A program made the translations under genes and the position numbers. Shown piece after piece: positions 18,188 to 27,369 of a DNA stretch of 64,000 nucleotides; position 1 is the first letter of the stretch; every line of letters begins with the position of its first letter. The stretch comes from SMYC01 sp965197495 (GTDB lineage Bacteria; Acidobacteriota; Vicinamibacteria; Marinacidobacterales; SMYC01). The notes below the pieces were generated by a model. It saw only the letters and a list, made by a program, of their open reading frames with translations, was not told where the DNA came from and made no database searches. The DNA lies in the NCBI GenBank assembly GCA_965197495.1, contig OZ240210.1:3162001-3226000 (forward strand). Reading direction: 5' to 3'.

Positions 18188-18630
18188 TGTCGGAACGCAC
18201 CGCGCGGCGAGAGCTCATCCTTTCCCTCATTCGCGAAAGAGCCCTCCACAATCAAAGCGAGCTCATCGAAGCGCTGGCCGAATCCGGTATTTCCATGACG
18301 CAGTCGACGCTCTCGCGCGAGCTGAAAGCCCTCGGTATCGCGAAAGGGCCGGACGGGCGGGGCGGCTATTGTTACACCGCTGGCCCCTCGGGAGAAGGCC
18401 CTCTCTCACGCCTGGTCGCTTTCGTGCGCACCATCGAGCGGGCGAATAATTTGATCATCGTCAAGACTCCTCCGGGAAACGCGCAAGGCGTCGCGCATGG
18501 CCTCGACGAAGTCGCGTGGCCGCATGTCATGGGAACCATCGCCGGGGACGACACCATCTTGATCATCTGTCGCAGCAACAGCGAAGGCGCCGAGATCGAA
18601 AAGCGACTGCGATCGATCACGCGTCGCTGA
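18187..18630 (+). CDS. argR: Arginine repressor
   Basis: A hexameric, arginine-responsive transcription factor controlling arginine synthesis and catabolism. The 147 residues contain an N-terminal winged helix (about 1-70; QSELIEALAESGISMTQSTLSRELKALGIAKG, seen in part here as STLSRELKALGIAK) and a C-terminal oligomerisation and arginine-binding domain (about 80-147; GTIAGDDTILIICRS, with the GDDT motif that contacts arginine). Its ATG overlaps the moaD stop. No arg structural gene is nearby, so it probably acts in trans. Length and motifs are standard. Confidence 0.93.
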   Translation: MSERTARRELILSLIRERALHNQSELIEALAESGISMTQSTLSRELKALGIAKGPDGRGGYCYTAGPSGEGPLSRLVAFVRTIERANNLIIVKTPPGNAQGVAHGLDEVAWPHVMGTIAGDDTILIICRSNSEGAEIEKRLRSITRR

Positions 18631-18791
18631 CCTAGTCGTCGCTCAGAAACGAGGATCTTGTTCACACTTTCGAACTTCGTCCAGGCGCAGCCTGCGGCCG
18701 CAACCAAAGGGGATGGCCACAGAGGCACAGCGCGGCGGAGCCGCAACCAAATTGGAGGACGGCTCCGCCGCGAGCGGTCAGCGGTCAGCAT

Positions 18792-19155
18792 TCAGCGGTC
18801 AGCTCCGGATTCGAGCCTCCGGATGAGAGAGGCGAGCATACGCTTGACCTCGGTGGTTCGCTCGGCAAGCTCCTGAAGACTTTGGCTATCGAGCAACCCG
18901 AGCTCGTGGGCAAGGAGCAGTTCGTATTCGAGCGCTTGCTGAGCCCATACTCATTTGAAGAAAGCGGGCCATATCCCGGTCTGAACCGCGTCCACAGCCC
19001 TCAGCAATATTCGCCGGGATGGAAACCGCCGCTCGGCGCATCTGAGCCGTCAAGCCGAACTTCTCTTCGGTTGGGAAGTGGCCGGTGGCCTGGTACAAAC
19101 CCTTGACTAGCTGATGGGCCTTCTCCCAAACCTTTAGATCTCGAAAGTCTTTCAT
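18792..19155 (-). pseudogene. Four-helix-bundle (S23-type) protein, frameshifted
   Basis: The first 75-80 residues are identical to the intact gene at 29916-30281, including MKDFRDLKVWEKAHQLV. Loss of TC near 18933 (CGAGCGCTTG for CGAGCTCGCTTG) shifts the frame and ends the protein at 89 residues, removing most of the fourth helix. The family is described under the intact copy. Confidence 0.85.
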
Positions 19156-19257
19156 CCTGACTCTTCGCTGTCGGCTCGCTCACCACGTCAGCCCAACGCG
19201 GGCTCGATGCACAATCTGGGCGTGAAGTAGACACGGCGCCACATCCAGAGTAGGAAG

Positions 19258-20615
19258 ATGTCACGACGACCCTTTCCCACGCTGGAGGACGCCGTGAAAC
19301 AGTTTTTATCACGTCACGAGGATCGAATCACAGGGGTACTGAGCGGATTCGACCGGTTGGTGTTCCGCGGAACCCTACGCCACATTTCTTATACGGACGG
19401 CATGGGTAAGTACCTTTCCTACCAGAAAATCCTTCTGAAGGAGTTCGCGGAGTTCGCACTGCAGCGTACCTCCGAGCTCAAGCAGGCCTTGTATCAGCAG
19501 GCGGAGCGACTCGAGCGTCCGGTCGTCTATCTGGAGTCTTCCCGTAAGAACAAGGAGGCCATCGCACGCGAGATTGCACAACAAGACAATGTCCGCAGTG
19601 GTCTCATCGCAGTTCTGAGCTGCGTGGAACCTTGTATCACCTTCAGCATACGTCGCAACCGCCAGAAGAAGCGGTTGGAGCTCGTGCAATCCCTCAGAAA
19701 GTGCCTAAACTTTTACCACTACTGCATGGACCCTATTTTTGGTTTCATGCATGCCCGTATCCAAAGCTGGTTTCCATTCAATGTTCAGGTCTACGTCAAC
19801 GGCCGTGAATGGCTCGCCGTTGAGATGGATAAGGCTGGCATTCAATATCGGCGCCGGGAAAACTGCTTTACCTGGGTTGAGGATGCCCACGCGGCACAGC
19901 AGCTTCTCGATGAGCAGCTCAAAACCAACTGGCCTCACATCCTGAATCGCCTGAGTCGATTCGTCAATCCATTGCAAGACAAATTATTCCCGCCGAGTGG
20001 CCTCGACTACTACTGGAGTGTCTACAGCAGCGAATGGGCCACCGACGTCACGTTTCGTAACAGCTCTAGCCTCGCGGAGATCTATCCCGCTCTTGTACAT
20101 CATGCGATCACAAACTTTTCGAGCCCCGACGTGATGCGCTTTCTCGGAAAACGGATTCGAACCGACTTTTCAGGGGAAGTCGTCAGCCGATTTCGCGACC
20201 GGCCCGAGGGTCTGCGTATCAAACGTGCCCTCGACCTCAATTCCGTCAAACTCTACGACAAACAAGGTTCCGTGCTCCGTGTGGAGACAACCATCCAGCG
20301 TGCCGGGGTATGCGCTGCTACCGGCCAAAGGAAGGCGACCCCAACGGCCCTCTCGAGTGGCGTCCGCTCCGTCGTGGCATCGCAGACCTGCATCGTCGTG
20401 CCCAGCTCTCCCAGGACTCCAATGAGCGCTACCTCGACGCTCTCGCCGCTTGTGACACCTCAACCCCACTCGGTCGACTCCTCGCTCGCGTCAGCCAAAA
20501 AACTCAATGGAATGGCTCCACCCTCCGAGCTCTTCGCCCTTGGGACGCTCTGGACGCCCGACTCCTCGCCGCTATTTCCCGTGGAGAGTTTCATCTGCGA
20601 GGCTTTCGCAACAGG
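19258..20615 (+). pseudogene. 528-aa-family protein, frameshifted and truncated
   Basis: Nearly identical to the intact gene at 30384-31970 up to about codon 350. There a missing A near 20306 (GCCGGGGTATG for GCCGAGGGTATG) throws the frame. The true frame can be followed to 20615, where similarity to copy 2 ends, so the C-terminal winged-helix-like region is absent. A spurious extension of the shifted frame runs to 20709 and overlaps mrfB. Confidence 0.85.
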
Positions 20616-20641
20616 ACCTAGGCAGTCTAGTCTAGTCCGGC

Positions 20642-22024
20642 TCATCTGCTCTTGGATAGCCGCTTTTTCAAACGCGAGCGGCGATGGGCGAAGGCGTCAC
20701 GCCACTTGAAGCGAAACGAGAGCGTCAGCTCGTAATTCTCGTCCAAGTAGGAAAGCGCGCGCTCACACAAGCCGAGCGCTTCCGTGAAGTCACGATCGCG
20801 GTGCTCGCTCAGTATCGCGAGCTCGTGCAGCGCGTGGATCACCTCGACGGACTCGCCGTCGGCGAGCTCGTCCCATAGCTTGCGCGCGTCATCAATATCG
20901 CCGATATCGCCGCGGCGCTTGTGCTGGTCCGCGAGTGCTATGAGGGCCCGGCGGCGCGCGGCGCCCGACAGGCCGGCCTCGACCGCGCGGCTGTAATGCA
21001 TCATGGAGCGTTCCGGCTGAGAAGAGCGTTCGAACAAGCGACCGAGGCTGAGATCGTCGAGAGGATCCTCTGGAACGTAGCTTTCGTCGAGCAAGTCCGA
21101 GGCGCATATCGTGAGAGCGGCGAGCGAGAGGATGTCGTGCCGGTTGTGATGGAAGACGTGGTCGAGGTGTTCTGCTTTGCCCGTTCGTAGGAAGCGAAAA
21201 AACAAGTCGGGAATCATGTGGCCCGGGATGTCCTCTTCACGTTCGAGCCCGAGTAGACGATGCTCGAGCTCCATCAAGCGACAGCTCTCGATGCGGGCCT
21301 TCCACAGACTGCGCGCCGGGTGCAGCAAATCGAAATGTAATAGACGCTCGAAGGACAGGTGCTGTCGCGTGAGGACGAAGCGGGTCTCGAGCAAGGGGAT
21401 GTCGAACGACTTGCCGTTATAACTGATGAGCAGCTCGAAGCGCGAGAGGATCTCACCGAGAGCATGGAGCATGGCCGCTTCTTCGCCATAGTCGCGCATG
21501 AAGAGCTGCCGCAGCACGAAGCTCTCGTTCTCAACCCACCCCAGGCCGACGAGAAAGGCGCACGTGCCGGCGCCGCCCGCGAGTCCCGTCGTCTCGGTGT
21601 CGAGAAACAGCGCCTTATCTAAATCAATCTCGAAGGTGTCGTCGCCACGCGACAGCATCGAGAAGGCTTCTCTCGGCACGCTCGTGAGCCGCCCGAGTTG
21701 GATCCGACCCTGAAAATGTACCAGCGGGTAGATACGGTCGACACTGTAGAAGCTGCCGAAGTCGTTCGAGACTTCCTCGCCGTCGAGCACCTCGGCGATC
21801 TCGAGCGCCGGCTGCCGTGTCTCGATAGGCGAGGCGAGCTTGCGGGGCTGGGCTTTCGTCACGGCTACGAGGCGCTCGAGCCGCTCTTTGACGGAGAGCT
21901 CGGTCTCGGAGCTGAAGTTACCGCCGAGAACTTCTTTCTCGAGGCGGTAGAGCGAGTCCTTCGTGCGTTTCTGAGGCGAAGGGAAGAGTTTGTCGAGCTT
22001 TTCCCGCGTCGTGCGCGTGTTCAT
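20642..22024 (-). CDS. mrfB: RNase H-like exonuclease with TPR-like tail (MrfB/YprB)
   Basis: A DnaQ-like metal-dependent 3'-5' exonuclease, partner of the MrfA helicase in a mitomycin/crosslink repair pathway described in Bacillus subtilis. In the 459-residue protein the exonuclease domain (about 125-320) shows LFLDTETTGLAGGAGT (Exo I), ISYNGKSFDIPLLETR (Exo II) and HNRHDILSL (Exo III). The region after about 330 has TPR-like helices (RRALIALADQHKRRGDI). The start ATG at 22024 overlaps the mrfA stop (ATGA); an upstream in-frame ATG at 22123 would lie within mrfA. Functional assignment is by homology and gene pairing. Confidence 0.88.
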   Translation of the reverse strand: MNTRTTREKLDKLFPSPQKRTKDSLYRLEKEVLGGNFSSETELSVKERLERLVAVTKAQPRKLASPIETRQPALEIAEVLDGEEVSNDFGSFYSVDRIYPLVHFQGRIQLGRLTSVPREAFSMLSRGDDTFEIDLDKALFLDTETTGLAGGAGTCAFLVGLGWVENESFVLRQLFMRDYGEEAAMLHALGEILSRFELLISYNGKSFDIPLLETRFVLTRQHLSFERLLHFDLLHPARSLWKARIESCRLMELEHRLLGLEREEDIPGHMIPDLFFRFLRTGKAEHLDHVFHHNRHDILSLAALTICASDLLDESYVPEDPLDDLSLGRLFERSSQPERSMMHYSRAVEAGLSGAARRRALIALADQHKRRGDIGDIDDARKLWDELADGESVEVIHALHELAILSEHRDRDFTEALGLCERALSYLDENYELTLSFRFKWRDAFAHRRSRLKKRLSKSR

Positions 22025-24393
22025 GAAGCGGCCAGCCGCTCCAGAATCGCGAGTGCTAATTCCTTTCCCCGAAGTCCGACCTCGCCCACGGGACCGACGC
22101 AGGACGGGCAGCCTTCGTGACACGGACAGCCTTCGATGAGCGTCTTGGCCTCAGAAACGAGGCGCGGGTGGAGCTCGTAGAGCGGCTGCGAAAAGCCGAT
22201 ACCACCCGGATAGTTGTCGTAGAGAAAAATGTTGGGCTCGTAGGACGGGTCCATCGGCTCGGAAGGGGGGAGTCCGCCGGGTCCGAGCCGCCTGAAGCCG
22301 CGCTCCACTTTAGCGGTCCCTTGCGAGTTGTCGCCGAGAGCCACCGCGATGTCCGACCGATCGCACATGAGGAAGAGCATCGCCACCGTCTTGAGCGTAT
22401 TGGCTAGCCCGATGACGCCGTCCCGCCGCTCTTCCGAGCTCGCCGCGAGCGAGGCCATGACCTCTCTCGGCACCGTCAGCCAGTACGATGTCGTGTGCAT
22501 CTCGAGCTCTGGCATGTCGAGCTCACCCGAGCCGATATTCTCAAGGGTATAGAACTTGACCTTCTTGAAGCCCACGACTTGCGAGACCACGTGAACCTCG
22601 CCGTGATTTCTCTCACCTTCGAAAACGCTCGAGTTTTCGAACTTCTCAAGGATATTGACTTTGGTATGGGTGATAGCGTCGGTGAAGTAGTCCGTCTCCC
22701 ATTGTCGGACGGTTGCGCGCCGCTCGTCATAGTCGAAGCTCTCGACATAAAACTGCTGGCCTTCGAGGATATAGATGGCTTTCGGATGGAGCGTCGAATG
22801 CGCGCTGACGAAATCCACTTCGGCAATGATCTTGGGCTCGCGGGTCTCGTCATAGACGGTGAAATTGTCGGAGCTTATCGAGCGCAGGCTGACATTGTTG
22901 GCCGGATAGGAATCGCTCGTCCAGTGCCAACGTTCGTTCGAACGGTGAACCACGTTGTGCTCTTCGAGAAAAGAGAGGATCTCGGAGAGGTTTTCAGCGC
23001 CGAAGCTCTCGCCGTCCTGAAACGGAAGCTCGAAGGCGGCGCACTTGATGTGATCGACGAGCACGGAAAGGTTGTCCGGATTGATGAGGCCATGTTCGGG
23101 TGAGCCCGAAAAGAAGTAATCCGGATGATTGACCACGAATTGATTGAGGGGGTTGCTACTAGCGACAAGGATGGCGACAGAGGTGCCGGTGCGCCGTCCC
23201 GCCCGTCCTGCTTGCTGCCATGTCGAGGCGATGGTTCCGGGGTAGCCTGAGATCACGGCGACGTCGAGCGCGCCGATATCGATCCCGAGCTCGAGCGCGT
23301 TGGTCGAGACGACGCCGAGCACGGTGCCTTCGCGAAGCCCAGCTTCGATCTCGCGGCGCTTTTTCGGAAGATAGCCGCCGCGATAGCCGCGGATGAGATC
23401 GCGACGCGTCACGTCTTGCTCGATCTCGTTCTTGAGATAGGTGACGAGAATCTCCGTGTTCAGCCGGCTCGTCGTGAACACGATCGTCTGGAGCCCGCGC
23501 TTGAGAAACGACCCCGCGATGCGCCTCGTCTCGTTGACATAGGAGCGGCGTATGCCGAGCTCTTGATTCACGACCGGCGGGTTGTAGAAGACAAAATATT
23601 TCTCGCCTCTCGGCGCCCCGCTCCGGTCGATGAGCTGCACCGGGCTCGCGATGAGCTCTTCGGTGAGCTCCTTGGGGTTCGCGATCGTCGCCGAGGAGCA
23701 AATGAATTGCGGGTCCGCTCCGTAGAAGCGGCAGATGCGCCGGAGGCGCCTCAGAATATTCGCCAGGTGCGAGCCGAAGACACCGCGATAGGCATGAATC
23801 TCGTCGATGACGATGTAGCGCAGATTCTCGAAAAGCTTCACCCATTTTGGGTGGTGAGGCAGGATGCCGCTATGCAGCATATCGGGGTTGGTCACGACCA
23901 GGTGCCCGCGTGAGCGTATCGCCTTGCGCGCATCCTGGGGCGTATCGCCGTCATAGGTGAACGTGCGGATGTCGACCCCGATGTCCTGGATGAGCCCATG
24001 CATCTCGGCGAGCTGATCTTGCGAGAGTGCCTTGGTTGGGAAGAGGTAGAGTGCGCGCGTCTCGGGCTCTTCGAGGACGCGATTCAGAACGGGAAGGTTG
24101 TAGCAGAGGGTCTTTCCCGATGCGGTCGGTGTGACGATAACGACGTTATCGCCTTCGGAGGCTTTCTCGAAAGCTTCCCTCTGATGGGAATAGAGCCGTT
24201 CGATGCCGCGCCGCCGGAGTGCTTTGACGATCTCCGGCCGGAGCTCGTCCGGAAAATCAGTAAAATGGGCTGGGAGCGCGGGAAAGTGCTTCAGGGCCGT
24301 AACCGTCGGCAGCTGTCGCGCCCCTCCTTTCAGCTCGTCAATGACGTTCTGAAGAGCGTGGCCTCGGTCCGCCGGCGCCAGAATCTGCGACAT
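22021..24393 (-). CDS. mrfA: DEAD/DEAH-box helicase with DUF1998 domain (MrfA/YprA)
   Basis: A 790-residue SF2 helicase of the YprA/MrfA type, a 3'-5' DNA translocase. Walker A is TPTASGKT (about residue 90), the Walker B region is VIDEIHAYRGVFGSH (about 195), and the helicase C core includes STNALELGIDIGALD and QQAGRAGRR (motif VI). The C-terminal DUF1998 region ends with a four-cysteine zinc site, CPCHEGCPSC (about 760-770). It precedes and overlaps mrfB by 4 bp, matching the two-gene arrangement in Bacillus. Length is in range for the family (about 750-800). Confidence 0.92.
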   Translation of the reverse strand: MSQILAPADRGHALQNVIDELKGGARQLPTVTALKHFPALPAHFTDFPDELRPEIVKALRRRGIERLYSHQREAFEKASEGDNVVIVTPTASGKTLCYNLPVLNRVLEEPETRALYLFPTKALSQDQLAEMHGLIQDIGVDIRTFTYDGDTPQDARKAIRSRGHLVVTNPDMLHSGILPHHPKWVKLFENLRYIVIDEIHAYRGVFGSHLANILRRLRRICRFYGADPQFICSSATIANPKELTEELIASPVQLIDRSGAPRGEKYFVFYNPPVVNQELGIRRSYVNETRRIAGSFLKRGLQTIVFTTSRLNTEILVTYLKNEIEQDVTRRDLIRGYRGGYLPKKRREIEAGLREGTVLGVVSTNALELGIDIGALDVAVISGYPGTIASTWQQAGRAGRRTGTSVAILVASSNPLNQFVVNHPDYFFSGSPEHGLINPDNLSVLVDHIKCAAFELPFQDGESFGAENLSEILSFLEEHNVVHRSNERWHWTSDSYPANNVSLRSISSDNFTVYDETREPKIIAEVDFVSAHSTLHPKAIYILEGQQFYVESFDYDERRATVRQWETDYFTDAITHTKVNILEKFENSSVFEGERNHGEVHVVSQVVGFKKVKFYTLENIGSGELDMPELEMHTTSYWLTVPREVMASLAASSEERRDGVIGLANTLKTVAMLFLMCDRSDIAVALGDNSQGTAKVERGFRRLGPGGLPPSEPMDPSYEPNIFLYDNYPGGIGFSQPLYELHPRLVSEAKTLIEGCPCHEGCPSCVGPVGEVGLRGKELALAILERLAAS

Positions 24394-24409
24394 CGTGTGC
24401 GGGGAAGTT

Positions 24410-24534
24410 TATCAGCATTCAGCATTCAGCATCCAGCATTCAGGATGCTCTCAGGACAGGACTGTTGCACCCCAGCTCAGAGTGGCAGTCTTGAGAGTTC
24501 CTGAATGCTGAATGCTGAATCCTGAATGCTGATA
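24410..24534. repeat. 36-bp imperfect inverted repeat built from CAGCATT units
   Basis: The left arm 24410-24445 and right arm 24499-24534 are complementary with a few mismatches. Each arm consists of ATTCAGC heptamer-like units. Related words (CAGCGGTCAGCATTCAG) recur at 18778-18798, 25955-25980 and 29898-29920. It lies between the divergent mrfA and GTPase genes. It may form a large hairpin in transcripts or DNA; no function is known. Confidence 0.7.
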
Positions 24535-24575
24535 CACTATAAGATCCAGTCCAATCTGGCCGGAAGGTAAGACCT

Positions 24576-25916
24576 GTGGTCCTTTTTACCTACGCTCTGA
24601 AGGAGTTGACCGCCGAAATTGTCTATTACGGCCCTGGTTTGTCTGGTAAGACGAGCAATCTGCAGTACATCTACGAAGATCTTCCGATCAAGAACAAAGG
24701 CCGGATGTTGACGCTGGCGACGGATACGGATCGTACCCTTTACTTCGATTTTCTCCCCGTTGATGCTGGCGTCGTACGCGGGATCAAGACTCGCGTCCAG
24801 CTTTACACGGTGCCGGGTCAGGTTTTCTACAACGCTACTCGAAAGATGGTCCTCAAAGGTGCGGATGGGGTGGTCTTCGTCGCGGATTCACAGCCGCACA
24901 TGCCCGAGGCCAATCAGGAGAGTCTCGACAACCTGCGGGAGAATCTGGCGGCTCACGACTTGAAGCTCGAGGCGCTGCCGATGGTCATGCAGTTCAACAA
25001 GCGTGATCTCGAGGACGTTTGCACTGTGGAGGAGATGAACGACGCGCTCAATACGATGAACGCGCCGTTTTACGAGGCCGTCGCCAAGGATGGCATCGGC
25101 GTCGAGGAGACGCTCCAAGCGATCAGTGGCCTGGTGTTGAAGTCGGTCATCGACCGCTATGGCGGAGCCCGTGCGATGTCGCCGATGGGCAAGCTCGAAA
25201 AACCAGCCAAAGACGTGGCGCGGACCGACCCCGCGGCTATGGTCTCCGCCGGCGTCACTAAGAGTGCCGGAGAAAGGGCTCAGGTGAGCCAAGTCGCGTC
25301 CAGCCAGGACGCTTCAGCCAAAGCTGCCAGCACCTGGCCGTCCGTTTCGGAGAAAGAGAACGTGGCCTCACACGACGAAGAGCCCGTAGGTATAGAAGCG
25401 TTCGAAAACCTCAACATCGAGAGTATCCTCGACAACGCTTTGAGGTTGGACGATGCGACCGCCGAAGCCAAATCCAGAGCAGACGCCCCGGGTCATTCTG
25501 CATCAGCTGCAACGGCTGCATCGGCTGCACCGGCCGCACCCGAGGCGCCCGAGGCGCCCGAGGACTCGATGTTCTCCGGACTGTTCGATGCGGGTGGTGG
25601 CGTTGAGGTGACGGCGTCGATTCTGAACGAGCCGTCCGTCGAAGAAGACGTCGTACGCGATCTCGAAGCGGACCTCCTCGGCGGCGAGCTCGATGTGGAG
25701 CAGGGATCGAGCGCGGCCGAGCACTTGAGCAAGCTCATCAAGACGAAGGTCCCGATCCCTCAGGGTCAAGTCACGACCATAGCTCCCGTGAGCGTGTCCG
25801 GGCCCATAGCGAACCAGCGAATCGAGGTCCCGGTCACCATCGAACTCGACGGCAGCCGTGACGATGTCGAGCAAGAAATCGAGCTATTGCTGAAGATACG
25901 CTTCAAAAAGAAGTAA
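24576..25916 (+). CDS. MglA-like small GTPase with long C-terminal extension
   Basis: The first ~195 residues form a complete MglA-type Ras-like GTPase: Walker A YYGPGLSGKTSN, the switch region, VPGQVFYNATRK (G3) and QFNKRDL (G4). MglA proteins set front-rear polarity and motility in Myxococcus. The remaining ~250 residues are acidic and Ala/Pro/Glu-rich (APAAPEAPEAPED) and end with a conserved-looking block of about 45 residues, RIEVPVTIELDG to the final KIRFKKK. The usual length is about 195, so this is a tailed variant. The start is GTG at 24576, preceded by GGAAGG. A sigma-54 response regulator and a kinase follow on the same strand. Confidence 0.9.
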   Translation: MVLFTYALKELTAEIVYYGPGLSGKTSNLQYIYEDLPIKNKGRMLTLATDTDRTLYFDFLPVDAGVVRGIKTRVQLYTVPGQVFYNATRKMVLKGADGVVFVADSQPHMPEANQESLDNLRENLAAHDLKLEALPMVMQFNKRDLEDVCTVEEMNDALNTMNAPFYEAVAKDGIGVEETLQAISGLVLKSVIDRYGGARAMSPMGKLEKPAKDVARTDPAAMVSAGVTKSAGERAQVSQVASSQDASAKAASTWPSVSEKENVASHDEEPVGIEAFENLNIESILDNALRLDDATAEAKSRADAPGHSASAATAASAAPAAPEAPEAPEDSMFSGLFDAGGGVEVTASILNEPSVEEDVVRDLEADLLGGELDVEQGSSAAEHLSKLIKTKVPIPQGQVTTIAPVSVSGPIANQRIEVPVTIELDGSRDDVEQEIELLLKIRFKKK

Positions 25917-25973
25917 CATCAGCAATCTGCGGCGCGAAGTCATAGCGCCTGAGCCCTGAATGCTGACCGCTGG

Positions 25974-27338
25974 ATGCTGATCACACGCGTTCTCATCGTC
26001 GACGACGAAGCGGGCTCCCGACAAGGTCTCTCTGAGCTCGTGCGCGGCTGGGGCTACGAGACCGATACGGCAGCGGATGGCGTCGAAGGTCTTGCGCGAG
26101 CCGAGAGCTTCCGCCCTCAAGTCGTTATCGCCGATCTCGTGATGCCCCGGATGGACGGCCTCGGTCTTCTCTCCGGACTCGTCTCCGAGCTCGATCGTCT
26201 CGCCGTTGTGATGCTGACGGCCAAAGGCAGCATCGGGACCGCGGTCGAGGCGATGAAGATAGGCGCCTTCGACTACCTGACCAAACCGGTCGACACGCAG
26301 CAGCTACGCCAGGTGCTCGAAAGGGCCGTCGAGCGCAACGCGGCTTACGAGGAGGTCGAGCGCTACAAGAGGAATCTCGAGACGAGCGGGCGGTTCGGGA
26401 GCATGGTCGGGACGAGCGATACGATGAAAGAACTCTATGAGCTAATGAGCCAAGTCGCCCCTTCTGCGGCCTCGGTCTTCATCGTTGGCGAGTCCGGTAC
26501 TGGAAAAGAAATGGTCGCGAGGACGCTCCACGAGCTCTCAGCGAGAAAAGAGAACGAGTTTGTCGCGCTGAACTGCGCTGCCATCCCTGAAACGCTTCTC
26601 GAGAGCGAGATTTTCGGACACGAGAAGGGGGCTTTCACCGGAGCAGAGAGACGGCGCCGCGGCCTGTTCGAGCAGGCGCATGGCGGAACGCTGTTTCTCG
26701 ACGAAGTGGCCGAGATGGCTCCCGCGACGCAAGTCAAGCTTCTACGGGTTCTCGAGGAGCGAAGCTTCCGTCGTCTGGGCGGTGCCGAGGAGATTCGCGT
26801 GGATGTGCGCATCCTTGCCGCGACCAACCGTGATCCACGGGAGGCGCTCGACGCTGGCGATTTGCGCGAGGACCTCTACTACCGTGTGAACGTGTTCACG
26901 CTCGAGCTCCCGGCGCTTCGCAACCGGATCGAGGATGTCCCGATGCTCGTCGACGCTTTCGTGCACGACTTCAATGCCCGAACCGGAAAAGCGCTCAAAG
27001 GCATCGATGGCGAAGCCGTCGAAGGCTTGAAGGCCTACCATTGGCCGGGAAACGTCCGCGAGCTTCGCAACGTCATCGAGCGTGCTGTCATCATCGCGAA
27101 GAGCGACGTGTTGCGACGAGAGGATTTGCCTCCGTCGGTCCTCGAGCCCAAAAAGGAGCCGGCGCCGAAAGGCGGTGTGGAGCTTCCGGTCGGAACGACG
27201 GTGGAGCAAGCGGAGAAGAACTTGATCTTGAAGACTCTGGAGTCTACGGGGCAGAATAAGACGCGCGCCGCCGAGATATTGGGAATCAGCCTCAAGACGC
27301 TCCACAACAAGCTCAAGAAATATCGCGGGAGGTCTTGA
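25974..27338 (+). CDS. NtrC-family sigma-54 response regulator
   Basis: A 454-residue activator with three domains. The receiver (about 4-120) has the phospho-acceptor in VIADLVMPRMDG and lysine in LTKPVD. The AAA+ domain (about 140-370) has Walker A GESGTGKE, the sigma-54 contact loop GAFTGA and FLDEVAEM. The Fis-type helix-turn-helix ends the protein (TRAAEILGISLKTLHNKLKKY). The start ATG at 25974 falls inside an ATTCAGC-type intergenic repeat, so the repeat now supplies the start codon. The kinase gene follows after 31 bp, so the pair is a two-component system. Confidence 0.94.
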   Translation: MLITRVLIVDDEAGSRQGLSELVRGWGYETDTAADGVEGLARAESFRPQVVIADLVMPRMDGLGLLSGLVSELDRLAVVMLTAKGSIGTAVEAMKIGAFDYLTKPVDTQQLRQVLERAVERNAAYEEVERYKRNLETSGRFGSMVGTSDTMKELYELMSQVAPSAASVFIVGESGTGKEMVARTLHELSARKENEFVALNCAAIPETLLESEIFGHEKGAFTGAERRRRGLFEQAHGGTLFLDEVAEMAPATQVKLLRVLEERSFRRLGGAEEIRVDVRILAATNRDPREALDAGDLREDLYYRVNVFTLELPALRNRIEDVPMLVDAFVHDFNARTGKALKGIDGEAVEGLKAYHWPGNVRELRNVIERAVIIAKSDVLRREDLPPSVLEPKKEPAPKGGVELPVGTTVEQAEKNLILKTLESTGQNKTRAAEILGISLKTLHNKLKKYRGRS

Positions 27339-27369
27339 GCCGGCCCGATAGAGGGGGAGCCTCAACCCT

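Larger units (their letters stand above)
18640..20615. mobile_element. Four-helix/528-aa unit, copy 1 (decayed, truncated)
   Basis: This segment repeats 29764-31742 almost base for base. It starts at CGCTCAGAAACG and stops at 20615 inside the large gene. Relative to copy 2 it has a 2-bp deletion near 18933, a 1-bp deletion near 20306 and loss of the 3' end. A 58-bp block containing a hairpin (18715-18772) is shared with copy 2. Mobility is inferred from duplication at two unrelated loci. Confidence 0.75.

Noticed and set aside
19258..20709. An intact 483-aa protein in unit copy 1
   Set aside because: Comparison with copy 2 shows a 1-bp deletion; the last ~130 codons are out of frame and run into mrfB.
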